This document shows positions 54,625 to 63,002 of a stretch of 64,000 nucleotides of DNA, in pieces; positions within the stretch are counted from its first letter, which is position 1, and every line of letters starts with the position of its first letter. The stretch comes from Micromonospora coriariae. Lineage in GTDB: Bacteria; Actinomycetota; Actinomycetes; Mycobacteriales; Micromonosporaceae. Made by a program: the position numbers and the translations under genes. Below the pieces are notes generated by a model, which saw only the letters and a list, made by a program, of their open reading frames with translations, did not search any database and was not told the origin of the DNA. Location: contig NZ_LT607412.1 of the NCBI RefSeq assembly GCF_900091455.1, forward strand, positions 1,674,001-1,738,000. The letters are read 5' to 3'.

Positions 54625-56061
54625 ATGAGTGACCAGCAGCAGCTGCGCAACTTCGTCAACGGCTCCTACGTCGAACCGGCCGACGGTGGCTACGCCGACC
54701 TGATCGACCCCTGCACCGGTGAGGTGTTCGCCCAGACCCCGGTCTCCGGCGCGGCGGACGTGGACGCGGCGATGACCGCCGCCGCGACCGCCTTCGAGAG
54801 CTGGCGGGAGGTCACCCCCGCCGAGCGGCAGCGGGCGATGCTCAAGCTCGCCGACGCCGTGGAGGCTCGGGCGGCGGAGCTGGTCGACGCCGAGGTCCGC
54901 AACACCGGCAAGCCGCGCCAGCTCACCGCCGAGGAGGAACTGCCGCCGGCGGTGGACCAGTTCCGCTTCTTCGCCGGCGCCGCCCGACTGCTGGAGGGGC
55001 GGTCCGCCGGGGAGTACATGGCCGGGCACACCTCGTACGTGCGACGCGAGCCGATCGGCGTCTGCGCCCAGGTCACCCCGTGGAACTACCCGCTGATGAT
55101 GGCGGTCTGGAAGATCGCCCCGGCGCTCGCCGCCGGCAACACGGTGGTGCTCAAGCCGTCGGACACCACGCCGGTGTCGACGCTGCTGCTCGCCGAGATC
55201 GCCGCGGAGTTCTTCCCACCGGGAGTGTTCAACGTGGTCTGCGGGGACCGGGACACCGGTCGTACCCTCGTCTCGCATCCGACCCCGCAGCTGGTGTCGA
55301 TCACCGGCTCGACCCGCGCGGGCATGGAGGTCGCCGCCGCGGCGGCCCCCGACCTGAAGCGGACCCACCTGGAACTGGGCGGCAAGGCCCCGGTGGTGAT
55401 CTTCGACGACGCGGACGTGGCGGCGGCCGCCGAGGCCATCGCGCTGGGCGGCTACTTCAACGCCGGGCAGGACTGCACGGCGGCCACCCGGGTGCTGGCC
55501 GGGCCGGGCATCCACGACGACTTCGTGGCGGCGCTCGCCGAGCAGGCCCGCTCCACGAAGACCGGCGCACCGGACGACGCCGACGTGCTCTACGGCCCGC
55601 TGAACAACGCCAACCAGCTCGCCCGGGTCAGCGGTTTCGTCGACCGGCTGCCGGACCACGCGGCGATCCAGACCGGCGGCTCCCGCCAGGGCGAGCGCGG
55701 CTACTTCTACGCGCCGACCGTGGTCTCCGGGCTGCGCCAGGCCGACGAGATCATCCAGGACGAGGTGTTCGGGCCGGTGATCACCGTGCAGCGGTTCTCC
55801 GACGAGGACGAGGCGGTGCGCTGGGCCAACGGCGTCGACTACGGCCTCTCGGCGTCGGTCTGGACGAGGGACCACGGCCGGGCGATGCGGATGACCCGGC
55901 GGCTGGACTTCGGCTGCGTCTGGGTGAACACGCACATCCCGTTCGTCTCCGAGATGCCGCACGGCGGATTCAAGCACTCCGGGCACGGCAAGGACCTCTC
56001 GGTCTACAGCCTGGAGGACTACACCCGGATCAAGCACGTCATGCACAACATCGAGAGCTGA
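54625..56061 (+). CDS. patD: gamma-aminobutyraldehyde dehydrogenase
   Basis: This 478-residue aldehyde dehydrogenase oxidises 4-aminobutanal to GABA in putrescine degradation. Blocks include [52 protein letters not shown] with the general base, the catalytic Cys in [14 protein letters not shown], and the C-terminal [15 protein letters not shown] typical of the PatD/betaine-aldehyde group. The start is ATG 54625 with GGAGAG upstream. gabT begins five bases after its stop. Confidence 0.9.
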   Translation: MSDQQQLRNFVNGSYVEPADGGYADLIDPCTGEVFAQTPVSGAADVDAAMTAAATAFESWREVTPAERQRAMLKLADAVEARAAELVDAEVRNTGKPRQLTAEEELPPAVDQFRFFAGAARLLEGRSAGEYMAGHTSYVRREPIGVCAQVTPWNYPLMMAVWKIAPALAAGNTVVLKPSDTTPVSTLLLAEIAAEFFPPGVFNVVCGDRDTGRTLVSHPTPQLVSITGSTRAGMEVAAAAAPDLKRTHLELGGKAPVVIFDDADVAAAAEAIALGGYFNAGQDCTAATRVLAGPGIHDDFVAALAEQARSTKTGAPDDADVLYGPLNNANQLARVSGFVDRLPDHAAIQTGGSRQGERGYFYAPTVVSGLRQADEIIQDEVFGPVITVQRFSDEDEAVRWANGVDYGLSASVWTRDHGRAMRMTRRLDFGCVWVNTHIPFVSEMPHGGFKHSGHGKDLSVYSLEDYTRIKHVMHNIES

Positions 56062-56066
56062 TACCT

Positions 56067-57338
56067 GTGACCTCATCCGAAGAGCTGCACAAGCGGCGCG
56101 GGGCGGCGGTCGCCCGGGGCGTCGGTAGCGTCATTCCGTCCTACGTGGACAGAGCTGGTGGAGGGACCCTCACCGACGTCGACGGCCGGGAGTGGATCGA
56201 CTTCGCCGCCGGCATCGCGGTGACCAGCGTCGGCAACTCCGCGCCGAAGGTGGTCGAGGCGGTACGCGCGCAGGTCGAGAGGTTCACCCACACCTGCTTC
56301 ATGGTCGCGCCGTACGAGTCGTACGTGGCGGTGTGCGAGCAGCTCAACGCGCTGACGCCGGGCGGATTCGAGAAGCGCTCGGCCCTGTTCAACTCCGGCG
56401 CCGAGGCGGTGGAGAACGCCGTGAAGATCGCCCGACACGCCACCGGGCGGCCGGCGGTCGTGGTCTTCGACCACGCGTACCACGGCCGGACCAACCTGAC
56501 CATGGCGTTGACCGCGAAGAACATGCCGTACAAGCACCGGTTCGGGCCGTTCGCGGGTGAGATCTACCGGGTGCCGATGTCGTACCCGCTGCGCGACGGC
56601 GGGCTGTCCGGCGCGGACGCGGCGGCGCGGGCCATCGAGATGATCGAGAAGCAGGTCGGCGCGGAGAACGTCGCCGCGCTGCTGATCGAGCCGATCCAGG
56701 GCGAGGGCGGCTTCGTGGTGCCCGCGCCGGGTTTCCTGCCGGCACTGAGCCGCTGGGCGAGGGCGGCCGGGGTGGTCTTCGTCGCCGACGAGATCCAGAC
56801 CGGCTTCTGCCGTACCGGCGACTGGTTCGCCTGCCAGCACGAGGGCGTCGAGCCCGACCTGGTCACCCTGGCCAAGGGCATCGCCGGCGGCCTGCCCCTG
56901 GCGGCGGTGACCGGCCGGGCCGAGCTGATGGACGCGGTGCACGTCGGCGGGCTCGGCGGCACGTACGGCGGCAACCCGCTCGCCTGCGCTGCCGCGCTGG
57001 CCACCATCGAGACCATGCACGAGCTGGACCTGGCCGGCGCGGCCCGTCGGATCGACGCCGTGCTGACACCCCGGCTACGGGCCATCGCCGAGCGGGACCC
57101 CCGGATCGCCGAGGTACGCGGTCGCGGCGCGATGCTCGCCGTCGAGCTGGTGCAGCCCGGCACGCTCATCCCCGACCCGTCGGCCACGGCGGCGATCTCG
57201 GCCGCCTGCCACGCCGCCGGCCTGCTCACCCTGACCTGCGGCACGTACGGCAACGTGCTGCGCTTCCTGCCCCCGCTGGTGATCTCCGACGCCCACCTGA
57301 CCCGGGGCGCGGACATCCTCGACGCCGCCTTCGGCTGA
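56067..57338 (+). CDS. gabT: 4-aminobutyrate aminotransferase
   Basis: This 423-residue PLP enzyme transfers the amino group of GABA to 2-oxoglutarate, giving succinate semialdehyde. Class-III aminotransferase features are the NSGAEAVENAVKIAR cofactor loop, AYHGRTNLTMALT, FVADEIQTGFCRTG with the PLP-pyridine Asp, the Schiff-base Lys in VTLAKGIAGGLPLAAVTGR, and GGTYGGNPLACAAALA. It starts at GTG 56067, five bases after patD, so putrescine is taken through GABA by one operon. A repeat element follows its stop. Confidence 0.93.
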   Translation: MTSSEELHKRRGAAVARGVGSVIPSYVDRAGGGTLTDVDGREWIDFAAGIAVTSVGNSAPKVVEAVRAQVERFTHTCFMVAPYESYVAVCEQLNALTPGGFEKRSALFNSGAEAVENAVKIARHATGRPAVVVFDHAYHGRTNLTMALTAKNMPYKHRFGPFAGEIYRVPMSYPLRDGGLSGADAAARAIEMIEKQVGAENVAALLIEPIQGEGGFVVPAPGFLPALSRWARAAGVVFVADEIQTGFCRTGDWFACQHEGVEPDLVTLAKGIAGGLPLAAVTGRAELMDAVHVGGLGGTYGGNPLACAAALATIETMHELDLAGAARRIDAVLTPRLRAIAERDPRIAEVRGRGAMLAVELVQPGTLIPDPSATAAISAACHAAGLLTLTCGTYGNVLRFLPPLVISDAHLTRGADILDAAFG

Positions 57339-57342
57339 CCGA

Positions 57343-57390
57343 AGGAAGGGCCCCTTGTTAACGCCTGGTGTATAACAAGGGACCCTTCCT
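57343..57390. repeat. Micromonospora-type palindromic repeat
   Basis: The arms AGGAAGGGCCCCTTGTTA (57343-57360) and TAACAAGGGACCCTTCCT (57373-57390) pair with one mismatch around a 12-base loop. Elements of this type with GGAAGGG...CCCTTCC arms are, to my knowledge, scattered between genes in Micromonospora-like genomes. It may also end transcription between the convergent gabT and psi-barrel genes. Confidence 0.75.
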
Positions 57391-57424
57391 AACGGCGGGG
57401 TGAGCGGAACGGCGGGGTGAGCGG
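57391..57424. repeat. 17-bp tandem duplication
   Basis: The unit AACGGCGGGGTGAGCGG occurs twice head to tail (57391-57407 and 57408-57424), immediately beside the palindromic repeat. It is noncoding. Confidence 0.85.
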
Positions 57425-57435
57425 AACCGGCAGGG

Positions 57436-58113
57436 TCAGCGCAGGACCTCGACGGTGTTGCGGCGGACCACGTTCTTGCCCGGCTCACGGATCTGGTCCA
57501 TCGCCGCCGTGTTGAGCAGCACGCAACTGCCCGACGGGCCGGTGACAGTCACCGTGGTGGCCTTGTTGTTGTCCAGGTTCGTCACCCGCAGCCGGGTGCC
57601 CACCGGGAACTGCCCGCTGGTCGCCGCCGGCGCCGCGCCCTCGGCGAAGAAGGTGATCGCGCCCGAGCAGGCCGAGCGGGGCGCCGGGCCCGGCGCGCCG
57701 GGAGACGCGGACCCGGGCCGGACCGTGCCGGCCGCCGGCGGCGCGGCGGGCGGTACGGCCTCACCGTCCAGCCGTTCCACGACGTTGCGGCGGATCACGT
57801 TCTTCCCCTTTTCACGGACCAGCTCCATCGCGGCGGCGTTGAGCAGCACACAACTGCCCGACGGACCGGTCACCGTCACCGTGGCCGCCCGGTTGTTGTC
57901 CAGGTTGGTCACCCGCAGCCGCGTACCCACCGGGAACCGGTCGCTGGTCGCGGCCGGCGCTCCGTCCTCCGCCGAGAAGGTGACCGAGCCCGTGCAGACG
58001 GACTGCCGCGCCGGTGCGGTGCCGGCGAACCCGAAACCGGTCCCCACCGCCACGCCCGCCGCGGCGAGCACCGCCACGGTCGCCGCCAGCACGTGCTTGC
58101 GCTGCACCCTCAT
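57436..58113 (-). CDS. secreted tandem RlpA-like (double-psi barrel) protein
   Basis: This 225-residue protein has a signal peptide or N-terminal anchor (HVLAATVAVLAAAGVAVGTGF) and two copies of an approximately 80-residue domain joined by a Pro/Gly/Ala linker. Each copy reads Cys-x-Gly, TF-AE, PAATS, FPVGTRLRVTNLDNN, TVTVTGPSGSCVLLN-AAM, RE-GKNV, RRN-VE. The order resembles RlpA-like double-psi beta-barrels, and each copy has two Cys that could pair. The two are very similar, so the duplication is recent. RlpA folds bind or cut peptidoglycan; the usual catalytic Asp is not evident. Confidence 0.75.
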   Translation of the reverse strand: MRVQRKHVLAATVAVLAAAGVAVGTGFGFAGTAPARQSVCTGSVTFSAEDGAPAATSDRFPVGTRLRVTNLDNNRAATVTVTGPSGSCVLLNAAAMELVREKGKNVIRRNVVERLDGEAVPPAAPPAAGTVRPGSASPGAPGPAPRSACSGAITFFAEGAAPAATSGQFPVGTRLRVTNLDNNKATTVTVTGPSGSCVLLNTAAMDQIREPGKNVVRRNTVEVLR

Positions 58114-58176
58114 CGCCGTCACTCCCGTCCTCGGTGTGTCCTTCACCGCGTGGTACGGACGGGAGCGCCCTACCGT

Positions 58177-58848
58177 TCAGCCGACGCCAGCACCGATCGC
58201 CTCGGCGGCCAGATCCACCGGTCCGTACCGGGTGCGTGGCGCCCCGGTGATCACGGCCCAGTAGCGGTCCCCGTACGACCAGTGCCACCACTCGGTCGGG
58301 TAGTTCACCAGTCCGGCGCCGCCGAGCGCCTCCACCATGATCTGCCGGTGCCGCCGGGCGGCCCCGTCGATGGTGGGGGCGTCGGTGAAGCAGGCGTCCG
58401 CGCTGTCCTCCGGCGTGGCGTCGACGGCCGTGCCGAGATCCAACTCCACGCCGTCGTCGGTGCACAGGGTCAGATCCACGGCCCCGCCGGTGCTGTGCGG
58501 GGCCACCTCGACCGGCGAGACGAACTTGGTGGTCTCCCGGTGCAGCCGCTCCGGCGACCAGTCCGGGTGCCGCCGGCGCAGCTCGTCCCGGTAGCCGGTG
58601 AAGATGGTCAACTGTGCCCGGTACGGCCGGTACCCCTCGATGACCAGCAGGCGCATCCCGGCGGGCAGCGCACGCTGCGCGGCCAGCAGCCGGTCCGCGA
58701 CGCCTACGCGCAGCCGGGCGTACGCGCCGGACGGGTCGGCGGCGCGCCGGTCCAGCCGCAGTTCGGGCAGCTCGCGCAGGTCCACCAGGGGGTCGCCGTC
58801 GTCGGCGCTGGGTACCGCCGCCACCCGGGGATCGGAGAGCAGGATCAC
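58177..58848 (-). CDS. vanX: VanX-like D-alanyl-D-alanine dipeptidase
   Basis: This 223-residue zinc peptidase resembles VanX/DdpX. The zinc and catalytic motifs are present: GYRPYRAQ (substrate Arg), VAPHSTGGAVDLTL (zinc His and Asp) and PTEWWHWSYGD (catalytic Glu and zinc His). It hydrolyses D-Ala-D-Ala dipeptides, lowering the vancomycin target or recycling wall fragments. There is no signal peptide, so it acts in the cytoplasm. The GTG start at 58848 overlaps the ddl stop by four bases, so it is coupled to a D-Ala ligase. Confidence 0.88.
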   Translation of the reverse strand: MILLSDPRVAAVPSADDGDPLVDLRELPELRLDRRAADPSGAYARLRVGVADRLLAAQRALPAGMRLLVIEGYRPYRAQLTIFTGYRDELRRRHPDWSPERLHRETTKFVSPVEVAPHSTGGAVDLTLCTDDGVELDLGTAVDATPEDSADACFTDAPTIDGAARRHRQIMVEALGGAGLVNYPTEWWHWSYGDRYWAVITGAPRTRYGPVDLAAEAIGAGVG

Positions 58849-59975
58849 CGGGTGCCCCGCGTGGCGGTCACGGGTCGGGACGCGTGCCGGGTACGGGCCA
58901 GCTCGACCAGCCGGTCCACCACCTCCCGGTAGCCGACGCCGGCCGCCGCCCACACCTTCGGATACATCGAGTGCGCGGTGAAGCCGGGCATCGTGTTCAG
59001 CTCGTTGACGTACAGCTCACCGGTCGTCTCGTCGTACAGGAAGTCGACCCGGGCCAGGCCCCACCCGCCGATCGCGGCGAACGCGCGCAGTGACAGCTCG
59101 CGTACCCGCTCGGTCACCTCGTCGGGCAGCACAGCCGGGACGATCATGGGGTCGGCGTCGCCGAAGTACTTCTGCTGGTAGTCGAACCAGCCGCCGGTGA
59201 CGCGCACCTCGCCCACGGCCGACGCCTCCGGGCGCCAGCCGCCGAGCACCGCGCACTCCAATTCGCGGCCGGTGACCCCCTGCTCGACCATGACGAGCTG
59301 GTCGTGCCGGAGCGCCTCCTCGACGGCGACGGCCAGGTCGTCGCCCTCCGCGACCCGGGAGATGCCGATCGAGGAGCCCATGCTGGCGGGCTTGACGAAC
59401 AACGGCCGGCGCAGGCCGAGCACCAGCTTCTCCGGGTCGTCGGCCGCGCGGTAGGTGTGCGCGTCGAACGCGACGTGCGGTGTGATCGGGATGCCGTCGG
59501 CGCGCAGCGCCCGCTTCATCGCCACCTTGTTCATGCCGACGGCGGAGGCCAGGATGCCGCACCCGACGTACGGCACGTCCAGCGACTCCAGCAGCCCCTG
59601 CACCACCCCGTCCTCACCGAACGGGCCGTGCAGCACGGGGAAGACCACGTCCAGCTCCGCGTGCACCGCGCCGGGGGCGTTCACCGCGGACACCTGCACG
59701 GTGCCCGGACGCGGGCCGGAGCGCAGCTCGACCGCCGGTCCGGTCACCGCCAGCCGGTCGTCGATCGCCCGCTCGGCGGCGGGCCGGTCGCGCAGCTCGG
59801 CCAGCACCGCGTCGGGCATCAGCCGGTATGCGCCGGTACGGGTGACGCCGATGGCGACCGTGCGGTACCCGCCGCCGGCGAGCGCCCGGGCCACGCCCAG
59901 CGCGGAGGCACAGGAGACCTCGTGCTCCGCCGACGGACCTCCGAACAGGATTCCGATCCGAGTTGGCGCGCTCAT
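58845..59975 (-). CDS. ddl: D-alanine-D-alanine ligase-type enzyme
   Basis: This 376-residue ATP-grasp enzyme joins D-alanine to a D-amino acid. The N-domain motif is GGPSAEHEVSCASA, the ATP-grasp loops include PSASMGSS-like KPASMGSSIGISR, and the C-domain has EVNTxPG-like ELNTMPGFTAHSMYP. In the specificity loop DYQQKYFG the Lys-Tyr pair is that of D-Ala-D-Ala ligases; VanA-type D-lactate enzymes have His there. The length is slightly above E. coli DdlB. It is the middle gene between a PLP dehydratase/racemase and VanX. Confidence 0.92.
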   Translation of the reverse strand: MSAPTRIGILFGGPSAEHEVSCASALGVARALAGGGYRTVAIGVTRTGAYRLMPDAVLAELRDRPAAERAIDDRLAVTGPAVELRSGPRPGTVQVSAVNAPGAVHAELDVVFPVLHGPFGEDGVVQGLLESLDVPYVGCGILASAVGMNKVAMKRALRADGIPITPHVAFDAHTYRAADDPEKLVLGLRRPLFVKPASMGSSIGISRVAEGDDLAVAVEEALRHDQLVMVEQGVTGRELECAVLGGWRPEASAVGEVRVTGGWFDYQQKYFGDADPMIVPAVLPDEVTERVRELSLRAFAAIGGWGLARVDFLYDETTGELYVNELNTMPGFTAHSMYPKVWAAAGVGYREVVDRLVELARTRHASRPVTATRGTR

Positions 59976-61000
59976 GCCGCCGCTCCTTCCACAGTCGCCA
60001 GCTCGGCGAGCCGCTGGACCGTCAACCGGGCCACCAGCGCCGCCTCCACATTTCCGCCGGTCAGCACCACACCGACCGTTCGTCGCCGCGCCGCACCGGC
60101 CTCGGCGGCGAGCCGGAGCGCACCGGCCAGACCGGCCGCCCCGGACGGCTCGACCAGCACCTTCAGCTCCATCAGGAGCAGCCGGAAGGCCGCCGCGATC
60201 TCGTCGTCGTCGACCCGGACGACCCCGCGCAGGGCGGTCCGCAGGATGGCGAACGGCAGTTCACCCACGCAGGACGGCCGCAGCCCGTCGGCGATCGTGG
60301 GCGCCGGGGTGACCGGAACCCGCTCGCCGGCCGCGAGGCTGCGGGCCAACGAGTCGCAGCCCACCGGCTCCACGCCGTACACCTCGATATCGGTGTTGGC
60401 GGCGGCCAGGCAGGCGCCCGCCACCCCGCCGCCGCCACCCACCGGGACCACCAGCGCGTCCAGCGGGGTGCCGATGCGCTCAGCCTCCTCGATCAGCTCA
60501 AGGCTGGCGCTGCCCTGCCCCGCGATCACGTCCGGGTGGTCGTACGCGTCGATGACGGGGTGACCGGTCTGCTCGCTGAGCCCCCGGGCCGCCGCCACCC
60601 GCTCGTCGACGCTGGTGCCGGCGAACACCACCCGCGCCCCCGCCGCCCGGGCCCGCTCGACCTTTGTCGGCGCCGCGTCGACCGGCAGCACGACGGTGGC
60701 CGCGAGCCCGTGCTGCCGGGCCGCCAACGCCACGGCCACCGCGTGGTTGCCGGTGCTCTGCGCGATCACCCCGTCCCGCCCGGCCGTGGCGAGGCGGCCG
60801 ACCGACCGCAGCGCGCCGCGCATCTTGTACGAGCCGCCGTCCTGGAGGTTCTCCGCCTTGAGCAGGACCCGGGCCCCGGCCAGAGCGTCGATCACCGGGG
60901 ACCGCAGCACGGGGGTGCGGACCACCCGGCCGGAGAGCCAGTGGGCGGCCTCCTCGACGTCGGCACGGCACAGACCCGCCGGAGCAGCGGTGCGGGGCAT
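59972..61000 (-). CDS. fold-type II PLP enzyme, threonine/serine dehydratase or racemase
   Basis: This 342-residue PLP enzyme belongs to the serine/threonine dehydratase group, which includes serine racemases. The Schiff-base Lys is in GSYKMRGALRSVG, the STGNHAVAVALAARQHG loop follows, the phosphate loop is PVGGGGGVAGACLA, and VLTGGNVEA closes. There is no C-terminal ACT regulatory domain, so it is a short catabolic-type or racemase-type enzyme. ATG 61000 has AGGAG at good spacing. It overlaps ddl by four bases, which raises the idea that it supplies or removes a D-amino acid for the ligase; this is inference. Confidence 0.82.
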   Translation of the reverse strand: MPRTAAPAGLCRADVEEAAHWLSGRVVRTPVLRSPVIDALAGARVLLKAENLQDGGSYKMRGALRSVGRLATAGRDGVIAQSTGNHAVAVALAARQHGLAATVVLPVDAAPTKVERARAAGARVVFAGTSVDERVAAARGLSEQTGHPVIDAYDHPDVIAGQGSASLELIEEAERIGTPLDALVVPVGGGGGVAGACLAAANTDIEVYGVEPVGCDSLARSLAAGERVPVTPAPTIADGLRPSCVGELPFAILRTALRGVVRVDDDEIAAAFRLLLMELKVLVEPSGAAGLAGALRLAAEAGAARRRTVGVVLTGGNVEAALVARLTVQRLAELATVEGAAA

Positions 61001-61122
61001 GGGTTCTCCTTCTGTCGGGCTGGGGCCGGGACCGGGCCCACGGCTGGCGGACGGTTGTTTTCGGGCACGCCGGAGGCAGGGATGCCGCGACACGCGGACC
61101 CCGGGGACGGCGGATGGGAGCG

Positions 61123-62187
61123 CTAGGGCGGGGTGGGTAGCTGGACGTCCACCCGCAGGCCGCCCTGCTCGCCGGGTCGGGCCGCGATGATGCCGTCGTG
61201 CGCCTGGGTGATCGAGCGGGCGATGGCCAGGCCGAGGCCGGCACCGCCGCCCTGCGAGGTGCGATCCCGGGCGAGGCGGCGGAACGGCTCGAAGAGACCG
61301 GCCACCGCCTCGGCCGGCACGGGCTGACCGGTGTTGACCACGGACAGCGCGGATGTGCCGCCGACCGTGACGGTCAGCGAGCCGCCGCGCCGGTTGTACT
61401 TGATTCCGTTCTCCACCAGGTTGGTGACCAGGCGTTCGAGCAGCACCCGCTCACCGACGACGACCCGGGGCGCCAGGTGGGTGTCGATCGTCACGGCGGC
61501 CTCCCGGGCGCGGTCGCGGTATCCGGCGAGCACCGCGGCGGCGATCTCGTCGAGCCGCTGCGGGGTACGCGAGCGCAGGCCCTGGTCGCTCTCGCTGAGC
61601 GCGAGCAGGCCCTCGATCAGCCGCTCGTTGCGCTCGTTCGTCTCCAGCAGCTGGCCGGTCAACAACTCCAGTTGCTCAGCGGTGAGCGACCGCGCCATCC
61701 CGACCTCGATCAGCGTCCGCTGCACCGCCAGCGGGGTGCGCAGTTCGTGCGAGGCGTTCGCGGCGAACCGCCGCTGCCCCTCGTACCCGGCGGAGACGCG
61801 CTCCATCATCTCGTCGATCGCCCGGGACAGCCGGGCCAGCTCGTCGCGGCCCCGGGGCCGGATCCGGTGGCCGAGGTTCTGCGGGCCGAGGTGCCCGATC
61901 GGCTCGGCCAGGTCGCGGACCGGACGCAGGCACCACGCCGCGCCGAACCAGAGCGCCACCAGGGTGGCCAGGACCACGACCAGCGTGGCCACCAGCGGCA
62001 GCACGAACCCGCCCCGGTGTGCCGGCGCGCAGACCTCCATCAGGCCGGGTACCGGCAGTTCGCAGAGCTGCTGCCCGCGGGCCCAGATCAGCCGGCTCAA
62101 CCACCTGCCGACCGTCGGCAGGAGCGGCCCGGCCAGCAACGCCAGCAGGCCGACGAGCAGCACCCGGCGCCGGGGGGTCCAGCTCAC
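61123..62187 (-). CDS. sensor histidine kinase (VanS-like context)
   Basis: This 354-residue membrane kinase has two membrane segments (about 9-27 and 66-86) around a short extracytoplasmic loop with two Cys, a HAMP-like linker, the H-box FAANASHELRTPLAVQ and the catalytic domain (NLVENGIKYN, GLGLAIARSIT). The short sensor loop suggests it senses membrane-level or intramembrane signals. GTG 62187 overlaps the response regulator stop. It lies directly upstream of the dehydratase-ddl-vanX genes, the place VanS occupies in resistance clusters. Confidence 0.88.
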   Translation of the reverse strand: MSWTPRRRVLLVGLLALLAGPLLPTVGRWLSRLIWARGQQLCELPVPGLMEVCAPAHRGGFVLPLVATLVVVLATLVALWFGAAWCLRPVRDLAEPIGHLGPQNLGHRIRPRGRDELARLSRAIDEMMERVSAGYEGQRRFAANASHELRTPLAVQRTLIEVGMARSLTAEQLELLTGQLLETNERNERLIEGLLALSESDQGLRSRTPQRLDEIAAAVLAGYRDRAREAAVTIDTHLAPRVVVGERVLLERLVTNLVENGIKYNRRGGSLTVTVGGTSALSVVNTGQPVPAEAVAGLFEPFRRLARDRTSQGGGAGLGLAIARSITQAHDGIIAARPGEQGGLRVDVQLPTPP

Positions 62188-62849
62188 GCCGGGCCACCGA
62201 GGCGGTAGCCGGCCTTGGGCACTGTGTGGATGACCGCCGGGTCGCCGAGCTTCTTGCGCAGGGTCATGACGGTGACCCGTACGGCGTTGGTGAACGGGTC
62301 GGCGAACTCGTCCCAGGCCTGCTCCAGCAGCTCCTCGGCGCTGACCACCTGCCCGGAGGCGCGCAGCAGCACGTGCAGCACGGCGAACTCCTTCGGGCTC
62401 AGCGCCAGCGCCCGGCCGTCCCGGGTGGCCACGTGCCGGGCCACGTCCAGCACCACGCCGTCCTGCGCAAGCACCGGCGGGAGCGCCGGGGTGGACCGCC
62501 GGCCGAGGGCCTGCACCCGGGCGACCAGCTCGGCGAAGGCGAACGGCTTGGTCAGGTAGTCGTCCGCGCCGAGGTCCAGACCGGCCACCCGGTCCCGGAT
62601 GCCGGCCGCCGCGGTGAGCAGCAGCACGCGGGTGCCCACCTGGGAGTCGGCGATGCTGCGGCACACCTCGTCGCCGGTGTGCCCGGGCATGTCCCGGTCC
62701 AGGACCGCGACGTCGTACCGGTTGACCCCGATCCGCTCCAGCGCACCGTCGCCGTCGTAGCAGACGTCGACGGCCATCGAGAGGCGCCGCAGCCCCTCGG
62801 CCACCGTGTCCGCCAGCAACCGCTCGTCGTCCGCCACCAGCACCCGCAC
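62184..62849 (-). CDS. OmpR-family response regulator (VanR-like context)
   Basis: This 221-residue regulator has a receiver domain with Asp7/Asp8, phospho-acceptor Asp51 (VAVLDRDMPGHTGDE) and Lys in LTKPFAFAEL, then a winged helix (LSPKEFAVLHVLLRASGQVVSAEELLEQAWDEF, VRVTVMTLRKKLGDPAVIHTVPKAGYRL). It heads a five-gene unit on the minus strand that ends in vanX. A 13-bp palindrome at 62907-62919 lies in its promoter region and is a candidate operator. Confidence 0.92.
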   Translation of the reverse strand: MRVLVADDERLLADTVAEGLRRLSMAVDVCYDGDGALERIGVNRYDVAVLDRDMPGHTGDEVCRSIADSQVGTRVLLLTAAAGIRDRVAGLDLGADDYLTKPFAFAELVARVQALGRRSTPALPPVLAQDGVVLDVARHVATRDGRALALSPKEFAVLHVLLRASGQVVSAEELLEQAWDEFADPFTNAVRVTVMTLRKKLGDPAVIHTVPKAGYRLGGPA

Positions 62850-62906
62850 GTTTCCGCTCCCCCTGGTTCCGCTCGTCCGGCATACCGTCGCAGGCCGGGG
62901 TTAAGG

Positions 62907-62919
62907 GTTCTGTAAGAAC
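62907..62919. promoter_or_regulatory. palindrome upstream of the response regulator gene
   Basis: GTTCT-GTA-AGAAC is a perfect inverted repeat 58 bases upstream of the response regulator start and 84 bases before the divergent GAF gene. It sits in an AT-rich patch that looks like the promoter core. Confidence 0.45.
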
Positions 62920-63002
62920 TCTGCGCCATCCGTCGCGGAGGGACCGGGCGGTTGGCGATCCGGGGTGAGCTGCGTCACGATGGGGGCCGAGGAGGTCGCC
63001 CG

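Noticed and set aside
57907..62849. Classical VanHAX glycopeptide-resistance cassette
   Set aside because: No VanH dehydrogenase is present and the ligase has Tyr rather than His in the specificity loop, so a D-lactate pathway is not supported.
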